Shown here: piece after piece, positions 50,091 to 62,480 of the stretch
Layout of the letters: every line of letters begins with the position of its first letter
Numbering within the stretch: position 1 is the first letter of the stretch
DNA from: Burhinus oedicnemus
Taxonomy: Eukaryota; Chordata; Aves; Charadriiformes; Burhinidae
Assembly (NCBI GenBank): GCA_008921705.1
Contig: VFFE01009068.1
Span: 713,977 to 777,976 of the forward strand
Length of the DNA stretch: 64,000 nucleotides
Reading direction: 5' to 3'
Made by a program: the position numbers and the translations under genes
The notes under the pieces: model-generated
Seen by the model: only the letters and a program-made list of their open reading frames with translations
Told to the model about the DNA's origin: nothing
Database searches by the model: none

Positions 50091-53000
50091 TTTTTACACT
50101 GGATTCTTTTCAGTTCACATGTTACCTGATGCAGGACTAAATGAGTTCCGAAATGATGATGTCCCTGCTACATAGGAGGTAGGTATGTGTGTGAGAATTA
50201 ACACACACGCACACATTCTCTTTTGCTCAAACACAAATTCAAGTAAATTAAACCTTGTGTGGTCTGCGGAGAGTATACTTGTGCTATAACTAAAAGGAGT
50301 CTTGTTTTCTGAGTTGTATTACTATTATGCTTCTACTCTTTTGGGAGCAGGGGAGATAGCAGGGTTGTTGCTAAGCAGCAGCTGTCACCAGAAAGCTGCA
50401 TGTGTAGTGTTGTGGTAGTGGATTAAGTGCCACTGAAGTACATCACTTCTGAAGCCTTTCTGTCCATTATCTGTTGAAATGATTTACAGCCACAGTATTC
50501 AGCCCAACGTGTGTATCTATTTTCCCCCTTCCACCCATCCATAATGCCTGTGATGTCTGGTGAGTTTAAGGCTGTCTGCATTTCTCATTGTTAGTGTGCT
50601 GAGGAAACCTGACCCTACAGCTACAGTGCTGGAGTAAAAGTCTACCTATGACTGACTTGCTCCTGACAAATATGAGCCCCAGTCTTAGCATTAATGGAGG
50701 TGCCTGTTAAGAAAAACAAAGTTAGCTGTATGAATATCTCCTTAATTTTTGTCTTCTTTTCCCATAGGGAATCTCTTTTTTTCCTCACAGACAGAGTTGT
50801 TATGGCCGACTCCCAAAATACTGGTTGCAGAAAATACTTTTGAGAATACTTTTTTACCACTTGTGAGAGAGTTATTTCAATGACTGAGATTTTCATTTCC
50901 ATTTCTATGGGCACAATTAAACAATGTAACAGAACATCAATGTAAAATATTTTGGTATTTGAACTGTTTTCGAAAATACGATTTCTTGAGAAAGGTAAGA
51001 GAAGAGCCCAGTAGCTATTTTGCTATAGCTGTGTAAACACAAAGTGCCATTAACTTTCACTGAGACTGAAGAAATCAGGCTCAGATAAGGGAGCACACCC
51101 CTGTCTGTTCTTTATGCTGCCTTGGCAGGAGGCAATTTAGATCCCAAAGCCTTTCAGTGAAATTGGAATGACGTCCACAAAAACGTAAGTCCTCCCTTTT
51201 AGAAAGCCCATCTAATCCACAGTACAGGCAGAATAGTGTCGACTCCATCTGCACACATGTCAATAAGTCTTTCAAACTGTTCTTAGGTGTTTGGAAAGTT
51301 TAATTGTTTACCATCACTAAAAAATTAATTCTTTTCTTTTTATTTATTTATTTGTGCTTCTTCTGTCTTGAAGAGGTACACTCTTTGGTTAAGGAACTAT
51401 GTTATCCGTGCGTTTGTAGAGCAACTATTGCGTTTGCATGTTAATCTGGTTTTGGTCTCTTACTATTCTAGCAGTGAAACTGGTAGCTATGGTGAAGAAA
51501 TAAGCAAATTTGTGGCTTTGGAGGTGAGGAAAGAAGAAACAAAATCCAAAACAACACAAAAACCTGTCTCCTCCCCAACTCTGATGCTACAGTTCTTACA
51601 GTCATCTCTTTCTCTATAACTAGGTGCAATTGGAGTTCTTTACCGCTGCTCAGTCACTTGTTTTTATAAAGCAATCATCACTTCCTAAAGTGACGGTCAT
51701 TAAAACCCCAAATACCCAGATTGCCATGCTTTGGGAAAATAAAACCACAGCAGATAATTTGGTGATGTTACATTGTTTTCTGGTCTTCTGAAACCTGGTA
51801 GATATGGGTACAATCACCTCTGATGACTACTGCTAAGAAAGAAATTTATCTGGCAGCTCCCAGCACTGCCAATCTAATAATGCTTCTATTCACATACTCA
51901 TTTGAAAGCACAGCTGAAGGAAAAAAAAAAAACAGAAGAAACAAGGTTGATGTGTTCCATGTACAATCATTAAATGATGATATGTTCATTTTTAGAACCT
52001 TAAGTTAGGTCTTAGATTTTAAAGTAAGGTCAAATGAAAACAGATCAGTTGTCACGAATGTCAGAGCGAAGAATAATACACACAAAAGAGAACTAAAATT
52101 GTGCTGGCATGAAAAAAATATCAGCTGGTAGAAGCTGACAAAAGAATATATGCTAGGGCAATAAATTAGCTAGAGTCCTTTGCAGAGTCTCTTCATATTT
52201 TATGTTGAGTACTCGTTTCCATTTGACTTGGTGAAAAGAAGGTCAGTTTGTAAGTAGCACCATGTGAAATTGCCAAGAATATGCCGCCAGCCAGTGAAAA
52301 CTGATATATCACTATTGAAGTTAACAGAAATAAATAGATACATTGTGATGACTACTTATTAACAAAGTTTATTGATTTGAGTTCCATCTCTGTTGGTTTA
52401 ATGTCTTTGCCAACACTCCTATCTTTCTGTGAATGTGTGCTTCTGCCTTGTGTAGCTTCCCAGTACTTGAATGTGTTGTTGAATTGAAGTTGTACATTTA
52501 TTCTTTAATGAAAGACAAAAAAAGAAATCCGCAAATGTATTAGCAAAGATACTATAAAGAAATCAGCTTAATATATTTGTAATACTTGTTGAGCCATGTT
52601 CTGTCACCTTTGACATGTGTGGTGCCCAGCTATAAATTGTGGACAATAAATAAAAACTGGTGCCAATATAGTCACAGGAAGAGAAAGAACAGGAGGAGAA
52701 AGGAAGAAAAAATTGATACTTCTCCTGTTCTCTTCGCAAAAACACTAGTGCAGCATTTGCTCCTCTGTAATGCGAGACTGTTGTGTCTGCACTGTTGTGT
52801 CCCTCTTGCATTCAGGTAAGGATGATCTCTGCTCTTCATTCACTGCCCAGCCTAAGCCTGGGACTTTGTGTATATGGTCATACTGTCCAGGCAGTACCTC
52901 CTAATTACTGAGAAGGTAGCTGATTATCATAGGTTTTGAACAGGATTTTTTCAATGAACCTATGTAACTTTCCTTCCCAGGATCCTCTTAAGAGACAACA

Positions 53001-54690
53001 AAGTAAAACAGACATCTCTGATACTATCTCTTTTGAATGAAGATGGACTGCCTTGCTTTCCAGCCCCCCATCTCCTCCTTGTCTTTTGTGATTAGGGTGG
53101 TGAAGAATTTATTTTAAATATATCACAGTTCTGCAAGAGAGAAATCTAACTTTTCTAGTACTAGTGTTTCTTCCAACTTCTAATGTTGGTAGTCTAGAAA
53201 CAAAACTTGCAAATGCAATTCTATCACTGTAATTCCCATTACATTTGAAAATCAGCCTGTCATCTCCCCAGTGGTGTTAAAGAATGCAGTAACATTAGTA
53301 TGCACTTCTACTTTGCCTCACCGTTGCAGTGAAACACTAAAGCCAGTACATAGAATTCAGGTCACCACAAGTCTCATGCAAACGGTGATAGGTATCAATG
53401 CCAAACAAGGTGCAAACAGAGTTTCCACTTAAGTCACTGTATGAAATTATGTCTGTAAATACCATATTAAAAATTAATTCATGCAGTTTATATTTCTGTT
53501 ATAATCAGACCAGAAATATTAAACTGTATGCAGCCTATAATTACACAAAAGAAAGGAAAACTGATAAATATATTATTTCTTGGAATAAGGATATGTGGAT
53601 GTGAATGAGATTCAACAGCCATGTGCCTTACAGGTGACAATACAGTATTCTTCCAGCTCAAATAAAGCTAGACAAAACCTAGATCCTTTTGCAACTAATG
53701 AAACAGGAAATCACAGGAAATGTTTCCTTTTTGCATCTATACTAGAAAACTCTGCATTTTTGAAAGCTTATTCCAATCTAAGAATAATTTGGAATTCCAT
53801 GTACTTACAGATTTTTTGCTGAGATCACGTAAAGCATCCTCAAAAGATTATCTGGGATGTGAGTTAGAAGGAGATACTAATGTGAATGAAACATGTTAAA
53901 GATATCGGAGGCATCAACAGCTGTGAAATTAAACTGCAGCCATTTAAGATCAGTGGACTTGCTGAACATTGTTCAAATACAGACTGCTGAGCAATAATAT
54001 ATGCTATCTAGTTTGGAAGTATGCTAGTAATTTGACAAATATTATTTGGCAATACCCTGGCATTAGATATTTGTCCTCAGGTGTACCGAGTCTGAGCCAA
54101 GACTGTTTGTTGTGGGACTGTAACTACTACATGTTTTTTTCATTATTTCATAAAATTAAAACATCTTTTCAAGAATGGATTGCAATCACCCTTAGTTGTA
54201 CCAAGAGATTAATCTTTTTTAAATGGAAGAGTTTCTGTGATTTACTTGCAGAAAGGGTTTTTCTTTTTTTGAGGTGGCAGCAATTTCCTGATATCAACAT
54301 CTTATTTGCAAGGTAAATGAAAGAGCTGAAAACATTAGGCGATATATGGGAAATTTATATCTTAAAAATAAAACACCAATCTGCAATGGGGCAGGACGTG
54401 CATTTGCTGGAGAAAACCCAGGAAAACCGTTCATGGTTTTCATTTTGGAACGTGTTTGCTTGTCCACATTTTCTGATTAATGAATTTAAATGATTTTGAA
54501 TTGAATGATTAATGATTTTAAAATTAATAAATAGAAAGATGTTTTCTTTCTGCTAATGATATGGAACTTCTTACTCAGTTTAATAAAAATCTGTGTCTTT
54601 CCTCTGTCTGTTTAGCATCTTAATACGCTCAGATCTTCAAGTAACGTTATTTGGAGTGATGCTGTCTAGGTATCCAAGGTTTTGGCTCCC
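50091..54690. other. Gene-free AT-rich DNA
   Basis: About 4.6 kb. A short CA-type alternating repeat lies at about 50,198-50,216. An AT-rich stretch with repeated GATTAATGA-like motifs lies at about 54,474-54,535. Open frames up to 115 codons have no recognisable domain. Confidence 0.6.
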
Positions 54691-57655
54691 ATGATCATGG
54701 ATCTACTTTAGAGAAGCTGGGTCTGTTGGGAGCTGACAGGATGCAACTGACTAAGTGGTGCAAGAGCATATTTGCCAACAAGCTGGCCAGACTTACAAGG
54801 ATAGCTTTAAACTAGACTTAGCGGGGGAAAGGGATGGAATTTTGAGTACCAGAGAAGAGCCAGGGGCTGCTGAGGTATTAGGAACCAACAGAGAAATATC
54901 TGTGAAACACCTCAAAGGAATTAAAGTTTGTTCCTCTAAAAACTGGCTATAAGCTCTTCAGAAGGAATAGACAGGAAAGGAGAGGTGGTGGGCTGGCTCT
55001 ATATGTTAGGGAGTGTTTTGATTGTATAGAGCTCAATGACTGTGAAGGTGAGGTCGAGTGCTTATGGCTAAGGATGAGGGGGAAAGCCAACAAGGTAGAT
55101 ATTCTGTTGGGAGTCTGTTATAGACCACCCAATCAGGATGAAGCAATAGACGAAGCATTCTACAAGCAGCTGACGGAAGTCTCACAGTCCCAGCCCTTGT
55201 CTTAGTGGGGGCCTTCAACTTACCAGACATCTGCTGGAAATACAACACAGCAGAGAGGAAACAGTCTAGGCGATTCCTGGAGTGTGTGGAAGATAACTTC
55301 CTGATGCAACTGGTAAGTGAGCCTACCAGGGGAGGTGTCTTTCTAGACCTGTTGCTCACAAATAGAGAAGATCTGGTGGGTGATGTGGTGGTTGGAGGTT
55401 GTCTTGGGCTTAGCGACCATGAAATGACAGAGTTCTCAATTCTTGGTGAAGTAAGAAAGAGAGTCAGCAAACCCACTACCATGGACTTCTGGAAGGCAGA
55501 CTTCACCCTGTTCAGGACACTTGTTAAGAGAGTCCCTTGGGAGACAGTTCTGAAGGGCAAAGGGGTCCAGGAAGGCTTGATATTCTTCAAGAAGGAAGTC
55601 TTAGAGGCACAGGAGCAGGCTGTCCCCATGTGTCGTAAGATGAACCAGCGGGGAAGATGACCGGCCTGGCTGAACAGGGAGCTCTTGCTGGGACTCAGGA
55701 AAAAAAGGAGAGTTTACCACCTTTGGAAGAACAGGCAGGCAACGCAAGAAGAGTATAGGGATCTAGTTAGGTCATGCAGAAAAAACACCAGAAAGGCAAA
55801 AGAACAGCTAGAACTTAATCTGGCCACTGTCGTAAGAGATAACAAAAAAGGTTTTTACAAATACATTAACAACAAAAAGAGAGCCAGGGAGAATCTCCAC
55901 CCTTTATTGGATGCGGAGGGGAAGATTGTCAACAAGGATGAGGAGAAGGCTGAGGTACTTAATGCCTTCTTTGCCTCAGTCTTTAATAGTAAGACCAGTC
56001 ATTCTCAGGGTATTCAGCCCCTTGAGATGGAAGACAGGGATGAAGAACAGAATACACGTCCCATAATCCAAGAGGAAGCAGTTAGTGACCCGCTACGCCA
56101 ACTGGACAGCCACAAGTTGTCTATGGGCCCAGATGGGATCCACCTGAGAGTGCTGAGGGAGCTGGCGGAGGAGCTTGCCAAGCCACTCTCCATCATTTAT
56201 CAGCGGTCTTGGTCAACAGGGGAGGTCCCAGATGACTGGAGGCTTGCTAATGTGACACCCATCTACAAGAAGGGCCAAAAAGAGGATCCAGGCAATTATA
56301 GGCCTGTCAGCCTGACCTCAGTGCCAGGAAAGATCATGGAATGGATCATCCTGAGTGCACTCACGCGGCATGTGAAGGGCAACCAGGGGATCAGGCCCAG
56401 CCAGCATGGGTTCATGAAAGGCAGGTCCTGCCTGACCAACTTGATCTCCTTTTACAACCAGGTGACCCGCCTGGTGGATGAAGGAAAGGCTGTGGATGTT
56501 GTCTACTTGGACTTTAGTAAGGCCTTTGACACAGTCTCCCACAGCATTCTGCTAGAGAAGCTGGCAGCCCATGGCTTAGACAAGTGTACTCTTTGCTGGA
56601 TTAAAAACTGGCTGGATGGCCGAGCCCAGAGAGTTATGGTGAATAGCATTAAATCCAGCTGGTGGCAGGTCTCAAGCAGTGTTCCTCAGGGCTCAGTTTT
56701 GGGGCCAGGCTTGTTTAATATCTTTATTGATGATCTGGATGAGGGGATTGAGTGCACCTTCAGTAAGTTTGCAGATGACACCCAATTAAGTGGGAGTGTT
56801 GATCTGCTTGAGGGTAGGAAGGCTCTGCAGAGAGATCTGGACAGACTGGATTGATGGGCTGAAGCCAACTGCATGAGGTTAAACAAGGCCAAGTGCCGGG
56901 TCCTGCACTTGGGTCACAACAAGCCCAGGCAACGCTACAGGCTTGGGGAGGAGTGGCTGGAAAGCTGCCTGGCAGAAAAGGATCTGGGGGTCCTGGTTGA
57001 CAGCTGGCTGAACATGAGCCAGCAGTGCGCCCAGGTAGCCAAGAAGGCCAATGGCATCTTGGCCTGTCTCAAGAATATTGTGGTCAGCAGGAGTAAGGAA
57101 GTGATCGTGCCCTTGTACTCAGCGCTGGTGAGGCCACAGCTTGAGTACTGTGTTCAGTTTTGAGTGCCACAGTCTAGGAGGGACATTGAGGTGCTGGAGC
57201 GTGTCCAGAGAAGGGCAACAAAGCTGGTGAGGGGTCTGGAGAACATGTGTTATGAGGAGTGGCTGAAGGAATTAGGATTGTTTAGTCTGGAGAAGAGAAG
57301 GCTGAGGGGAGACCTTATTGCTCTCTACAACTACCTGAAAGGAGGTTGTAGTGAGATGGGAGCTGATCTCTTCTCCCAAGTAACTAGCGATAGGACAAGA
57401 GGAAATGGGTTCAAGTTGTGCCAGGGGAGGTTTAGGCTGGACATTAGGAAAAAAAATTCACTGAAAGAGTTCTCAAACATTGGAAGAGGCTGCCCAGGAA
57501 GGTGATTGACTCACCATCCCTAGATGTGTTTAAAAGTCTTGTAGATGTGGTACTTAGAGACATGGTTTAGTGGCAGACCTGGTAGAGTAGGGTCAATGGT
57601 TGGACTGGATGATCTTAAAGGTCTTTTCCAACCTAAACAATTCTATGATTCTATG
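54691..57655 (+). mobile_element. CR1 LINE, sense, longest copy, about 2.96 kb
   Basis: Includes a piece of the region upstream of ORF2 (about 54,691-54,935, with a CTTTAAACTAGACTTAGCGG block typical of CR1), most of ORF2 and the complete 3'UTR with terminal ATTCTATGATTCTATG ending at 57,655. Around 54,930-54,944 the upstream region joins directly to GGCTATAAGCTCTTCAG, which in the neighbouring 57.7 kb copy is preceded by about 140 bp of endonuclease N-terminus. That part has therefore been deleted here. ORF1 is not present in recognisable form. The 5' limit is approximate. Confidence 0.93.
54943..57505 (+). pseudogene. CR1 ORF2 (endonuclease-reverse transcriptase) pseudogene, nearly open
   Basis: An endonuclease fragment comes first: GYKLFRR-like, LALYVRECFDCIEL, GVCYRPPNQDEA, then a 1-base frameshift near 55,200. 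From there one frame runs to 57,505, interrupted only by TGA stops at 55,658-55,660, 56,852-56,854 and 57,161-57,163. The longest open part, 55,685-56,854, encodes about 390 residues with the linker, [38 protein letters not shown] and an intact FADD box at 56,768-56,779. The endonuclease GDFN motif reads GAFN (Ala codon 55,211-55,213), so a catalytic aspartate is lost, while LSDH at 55,409-55,420 is kept. The deletion described for the element removes the N-terminal catalytic part. The reverse-transcriptase core looks chemically intact, but the ORF as a whole is not functional. Confidence 0.93.
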
Positions 57656-57667
57656 AAAAGTTAACAT

Positions 57668-60532
57668 GGTCAATAGCCCAGCTGAAGTGTCTATACCAGT
57701 ACATGTAGCATGAGTAACAAACAGGAGCAGTTGGAAGCCACTGTGCAGCTAGAAGGATATGATCTGATCACTGTCGTTGAAACTTGACGGGATGAGTCAC
57801 GACTGGTGTGCTGCAATCAATGGCTATAAACTGTTCAGAAGGAACAGGCAAGGAAGGAGAGCAGGGAGGTGCCTTCTATGTGAAAAAGATTGATTGCACA
57901 GAGCTGTCTTTGAAAAATAGTGATGGACAGGTTAAGAGCTTATGGGTGAAAACTGGAGGCTAAGCTAACAAAAGAAACTTCATGGTTGGTGTTTACAACA
58001 GGCTGCCCGATCAACTGAAGGATGTTGATAAAACATTCTTTCTTCAACTACAGGAAGCACCATGCTCATAGGTTCTGATCCTTCTGGGGTACTTCAGTCA
58101 CCCTTACAATTGCTGGAAAAGCAACACAGCAAGCTGTAAGCAGTCCAGGAGACTCTTGGAGTGTGTCGAGGATAATCTCTTAATCCAGGTAATAGACAGC
58201 CCAACCAGAGGTGAAGTGTTACTGGACCTGTTGCTTACCAACACAGATGAACTAAAGATGACAAGAGTGGTGGCAGCCTGGGCTGCAGTGATCATACCCT
58301 CGTGAAAATCACAAACTCAAGGGATATGGGCCAGGAGAGGAGTAATGTCAAGACCCTGAATATTATGAGAGAGAACTTTTGCTTAAGGAATTAGTGGATA
58401 GGACCCCCTGGGAAACTTCCCTCAGGGATAGAGGAGCACAACAGAGCTGGCAGCTCTTTAGGGACACTGTTCTTAAAGCACAAGAGCTTTCAATTCCCAT
58501 GTGTAAGAAATCAGGCAAGGAAGGCAGGAGCTGAACATGGATGGGTAAGGACCTCCAGGTCAAACTGAAGTGTAAGAAGTAAATGCATAGGTAGTAGAAC
58601 CAGGGACATGTATCCTGGGAAGAATACAGGGATGCTGCCTGGATGTGTAGGGATGGGATCAGGAAAGCTAAAGAATAGTTGGAGCTGAATTTGGCAAGAA
58701 ATATGAAGAATAATGAGAAGGGCTTCTACAGGTACAAGGAAGACAGAAAAGAAAGAGAAATGAAATTGTACCCCCCTGATAAATATGACACAGCATAACT
58801 AGTGGCAAATGACATGGAGAAGGCTGAGGTGCTCAACAACTTTTTGCCTCAGTTTTCACTGGCAATCACTCTTCCCATACCTCTCAAGTTCCTTCCTCCT
58901 CAAGACCAGGGACCAGGGGAACAAAGTCCCTCCCATTGTAAGAGAAGATCAGGTTCGAGACCACCAGAGGAACCCGAAGATACACAAGACCATGGGACTC
59001 AATGAGGTGCATCCTAGGGTCCTGAGGGAATTGTCAGAGCTGGTTGCCAAGCTACACTCTGTCATATTTGAAAAGTCATGACAGTCAGCTGAAGTTCTCA
59101 GTGACTGGAAAAAAGGGAATATCACACCCATTTTTAAAAAGGGTAATAAGGAACACCTTGGGAACTACCAGCTAGTCAGCCTTACCTCTGTGTCTGGTAA
59201 CATCATGGAACATATCCTTCTGGAAGACATGTTGAAATATCTGGAAGACAGCGAGGTGATTAGAGACAGCCAAGGTGGTTTAATCAAGGACAAATCGTGC
59301 CTGAGAAATCTAGTGGCCTTCTGCAATGGAGTGAATGCATCAGTGGACAAGAGAAGAGCTATGGATGGTATCTACCTGGATGTCTGCAAGGCAGTCTCAG
59401 ACAATATTCTTGCTACTCAGTTGGAGAGATATGGGTTTGATGGATGGACTGTTATATGGATAAGGAATTGGCTGGATGGCTGCATCCAAAAGGTTACAGT
59501 CAACATCTCAATGTCCAAGTGGAAACCAGTAATGAGAGGTGTCCCTCAAGGGTGTGTACTGGGACCAATACTATTTAATATCTTCATCAATGACATAGAT
59601 AGTGGGATTGAGTGCACCCTCAGCAAGTTTGCAGATGACACCAAGCTGAGTGGTGAAGTTGATTCACCTGAGGGAAAGGTTGCCATCCAGAGCGACCTTG
59701 ACAGGCTTGAAAATTGGGCCCGTGTGAATCTCATCATGTTCAACGAGGCCAATTTTAAGGTCCTTAACCTGCATCAGGCAATCCCTGATATCTATACAGA
59801 CTAGGTGATGAACGGATTGACAGCCACCCTTCAGAGAAGGACCTGGGGATACTAGTAGATGAAAAATTATGTATGAGCTGGCAGTGTGGGCTTGCAGCTC
59901 AGAAAGCCAACCGTATCCTGGGCTGCATCAAAAGAAGCGTGGCCAGCAGGTTGAGAGATGTGATTCTCCCTCTCTACTCTACTCTTGTGAGACCCCACCT
60001 GGAGTACTGCATCCAGGTCTGTGGTCCCTAGCACAAGAAAGACATGGACGTGTTAGAATAGGTTCAGAGAAAGGCCACAAAAATGATCAGAGGGCTGGAG
60101 CACCTCCCCTATGAGGACAGGCTGAAAGAGCTGGGGTTGTTCAGCCTGGAGAAGAGAAGGCTTCAGGGACACCTTTTTGTGGCCTTTCAATACTTAAAGA
60201 GGGCTAATAAGAAAGATGGAGAAGGACTTTTTACCAAAACCTGTAGTTATAGGACAAGGGGCAATGGTTTTAAACTAAAAGACAGTAGATTTAGATTGAA
60301 TATAGAAGAAATTTTTTTACTATGAGGGGTGGTGAGACACTGGAATAGCTTGCCCAGAGAAGTTGTGGATGCCCCATCTTTGGAAGTGTTCGAAGTCAAG
60401 TTGGATGGGGCTTTAAGCAACCTGATCTAGTTAAAGATGTTCCTGCCCATGGCAGGGGGTTTGGACCTGGATGACCTTTAGAGGTCCCTTTCAACCCAAA
60501 CAATTCTATGATTTTACAAGTTTATGATTCTA
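57668..60532 (+). mobile_element. CR1 LINE, sense, about 2.86 kb, older
   Basis: Starts inside the endonuclease (GCCCAGCTGAAGTGTCTATA at about 57,677), only about 12 bp after the preceding CR1's tail, and ends near 60,532 with CAATTCTATGATTTTACAAG. It includes the rest of the endonuclease, the linker, reverse transcriptase, C-terminus and a 3'UTR with the CCATGGCAGGGGG block shared with the 40 kb copy. It carries more indels and stops than the 54.7 kb copy, so it is probably older. Confidence 0.93.
57672..60415 (+). pseudogene. CR1 ORF2 (endonuclease-reverse transcriptase) pseudogene
   Basis: Endonuclease blocks are visible in changing frames: NKQEQLEATVQ-like, the ETW-like region (about 57,780-57,800), GYKLFRRNRQGR, VYNRLPDQ, LLGYFSHPYNCW and SDHTLVK (58,287-58,304). 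The family's GDFN aspartate is Tyr here (codon 58,090-58,092). The clearest open part is 59,190-59,804, about 205 codons, with [39 protein letters not shown] and an intact FADD at 59,628-59,639. However, the [13 protein letters not shown] block reads [13 protein letters not shown], so two codons and a catalytic-region Asp are lost. Later segments at 59,870-60,325 preserve the C-terminus ([30 protein letters not shown]). Several frameshifts and stops are present. Not functional. Confidence 0.9.
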
Positions 60533-60734
60533 AATAGCTGGCAACTAAGCATTTGAGCAGATTTTAGATAACATTGCCAAGGTACCAGCTTTTTCATTTC
60601 TGAAAAGCCATACCACTGTTCCCTGAATACTAGACAAGACTCAGTCCTTGATGAAGAGGTTGAATAGAACTTTGAACTGCGTGGATACTATCAAATGTCA
60701 TAGCCTCAAAAACTTTAAGTCTTTCGACAGAAAC
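60533..60734. other. Short unassigned spacer between CR1 copies
   Basis: About 200 bp between the terminus of the 57.7 kb CR1 and the first recognisable CR1 blocks downstream. It may be the unrecognisable upstream part of the old copy or host DNA. Confidence 0.45.
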
Positions 60735-61485
60735 CTCATTTTCAGTGGGGAAAAGTACAAAATCTTGCACCTGGGACAGAAACACAACAGTACAATCTGG
60801 AAGTGACTGGCTGAGTAGCAGTCCTGCTGAAAAGGAATTGTTGAGTAAAAGAAAGTTGAGCAAAAGCCAACAATGTGTTTATTATGAATAAAATAAACTA
60901 CACATCATGCTATTTTAGGAGGAGCATAGCTAGCAGATTAAGAGAAACTCTTATTCTCATCTGCTCAGCAGTTGAGAGACCACACTTTGAACACTGCTTC
61001 CAGTTTTGGGCGCCTCAGTTTACTGGTTTACACCCCAAGAGGTACATAAAGAAACTTGAACAGTCCCCAGAGATGCTCCTAACATTGTCAGAGGGCAAGA
61101 ACCTTTGTGAAAGGCATGGGGTTTTTCTTGAGGGCTTTTTTTTGTTGGTTTGGCTGGGGTTTTTTTTGAAGGGTAGGGATGCTGAGCTTTTTTTAGTCTA
61201 GGAAAGAGTAAGCAGATATGTGATCTAGAGATGGCACAGGCAACTAGAAATGTTGTGGAATTTAGGAGTTTTTCAAAATTCACCTAGACAAAGCCATGGC
61301 TGACCTCATCTTATCATAGAATCATAGAATATCTCAAGTTGGAAGGGACCCATAAGCATCGAGTCCAACTCCCTGCTTCTTGCGGGACTACCTAAAATGT
61401 TATGTTAGTAATGGCTCTCCTTCAACCAGGAGGCTGGATTAGATGACCTCAAGAGGTCCCTGCCAGACAACGTTTTGTGATTCCT
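60735..61485 (+). mobile_element. Old degraded CR1, sense, interrupted by an antisense CR1 end
   Basis: Strongly diverged ORF2 C-terminus in pieces. KYKILHLGQKHNS at about 60,754-60,790 matches the family's [10 protein letters not shown] region. A relic of the LGVLVD...MSQQC region follows. At 60,925-61,070, SIASRLRETLILICSAVERP and FEHCFQFWAPQ are clear. The 3' part resumes after the insertion with GGCTGGATTAGATGACCTCA and AGGTCCCTGCC, ending near 61,485. Many frame breaks mark it as the oldest of the cluster. The antisense insertion occupies about 61,314-61,400. Confidence 0.8.
61314..61400 (-). mobile_element. CR1 3'-end insertion, antisense, nested
   Basis: Plus-strand reading starts with TCATAGAATCATAGAATATC and continues TCAAGTTGGAAGGGACCCAT, GAGTCCAACTCCCTG. 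That is the antisense of a CR1 3' end of a third type, distinct from the two main groups here. It splits the old sense CR1 3'UTR, whose sequence continues after about 61,405. The right edge is approximate. Confidence 0.85.
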
Positions 61486-62480
61486 GTCACCTGAGTGAAT
61501 TTATTGAGGTGCAAATAAGTTGTTTTAGATGAGCTTCTATACAGTCATCACAAATTTAAGAATATTTTAACATTCCTATTTATTGTACAACTTATTTATT
61601 TTCCTGTTATGTGTATGTTTCTTTGGTAATATCTTACAGGGTGTTTCTGTGATTTCTGCCAATCAGAACGTCATTAAGCCTCTTAATTTCTTTTATTCAG
61701 TAATTCAAAGGCAGAACAAGAGTTATGCAAGAGAAAGCATCATATTTTTATAGCTTTTTAAAATACCTTTTAGTGAGTTCTATGAAGAGTAAAAGTTCTC
61801 AAAAAATAAGTTAAAAAAAAAAGAAGGGGGTAGTGCCATTTTCTCAGGGCTGATTTTCCTGTGGAAAAGATACTTGTAATGATTTGATTTTTCATTGAAG
61901 GTAGTAATGCACTTTGGGAAGACAAACAAATAATGCATTTTCATGCATATGGATAGCTGTGAGTAGGGAAAACCCTCCACCACCCGGAGACTTTTTAGGT
62001 CCCATTCAACCTTGGTATTTGGCAGTCTTTGCTGGGAAGATGTATTAGTTATGCACCGTAGCACAGACAAAATCTTGGAGAGGGATGAAAAGTACAGAAA
62101 ATCACATCCATAGAAGCTATAGTTACCTGATGGTCGCCTGGGGATCTGGGCACACAGCTGGCTATGTCAGTGGTGCTGTCCTCTGACATGCAAAATTGTT
62201 CTCGCATGCACTGATACTGGGTGGTCCAGAATGCAGATGTGGGTCTGTTCTCCAGACAGCACCATGTAATATGCATTCTTTTAGCTCTGAATGGCTTCAG
62301 CTTTTGATGAATTCAAGAAGATCCTTATGAAGATTTTATTGAGGACTGATTTCTGCATGCTACTTCAGAGAATTTCTAACCTGATCAGATTTATCTTGGG
62401 GATGCCTGAAATCACAACATAAATTCATCTGAAGTACTGACACCTCAAAGAACCCAGAGAAGGTGGATACAATCAAAACC
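61486..62480. other. Gene-free stretch
   Basis: About 1 kb of AT-rich DNA between CR1 blocks. No recognisable gene or repeat. Confidence 0.6.

Noticed and set aside
55033..55629. 198-codon open frame on the minus strand
   Set aside because: It is the antisense shadow of the CR1 endonuclease region.
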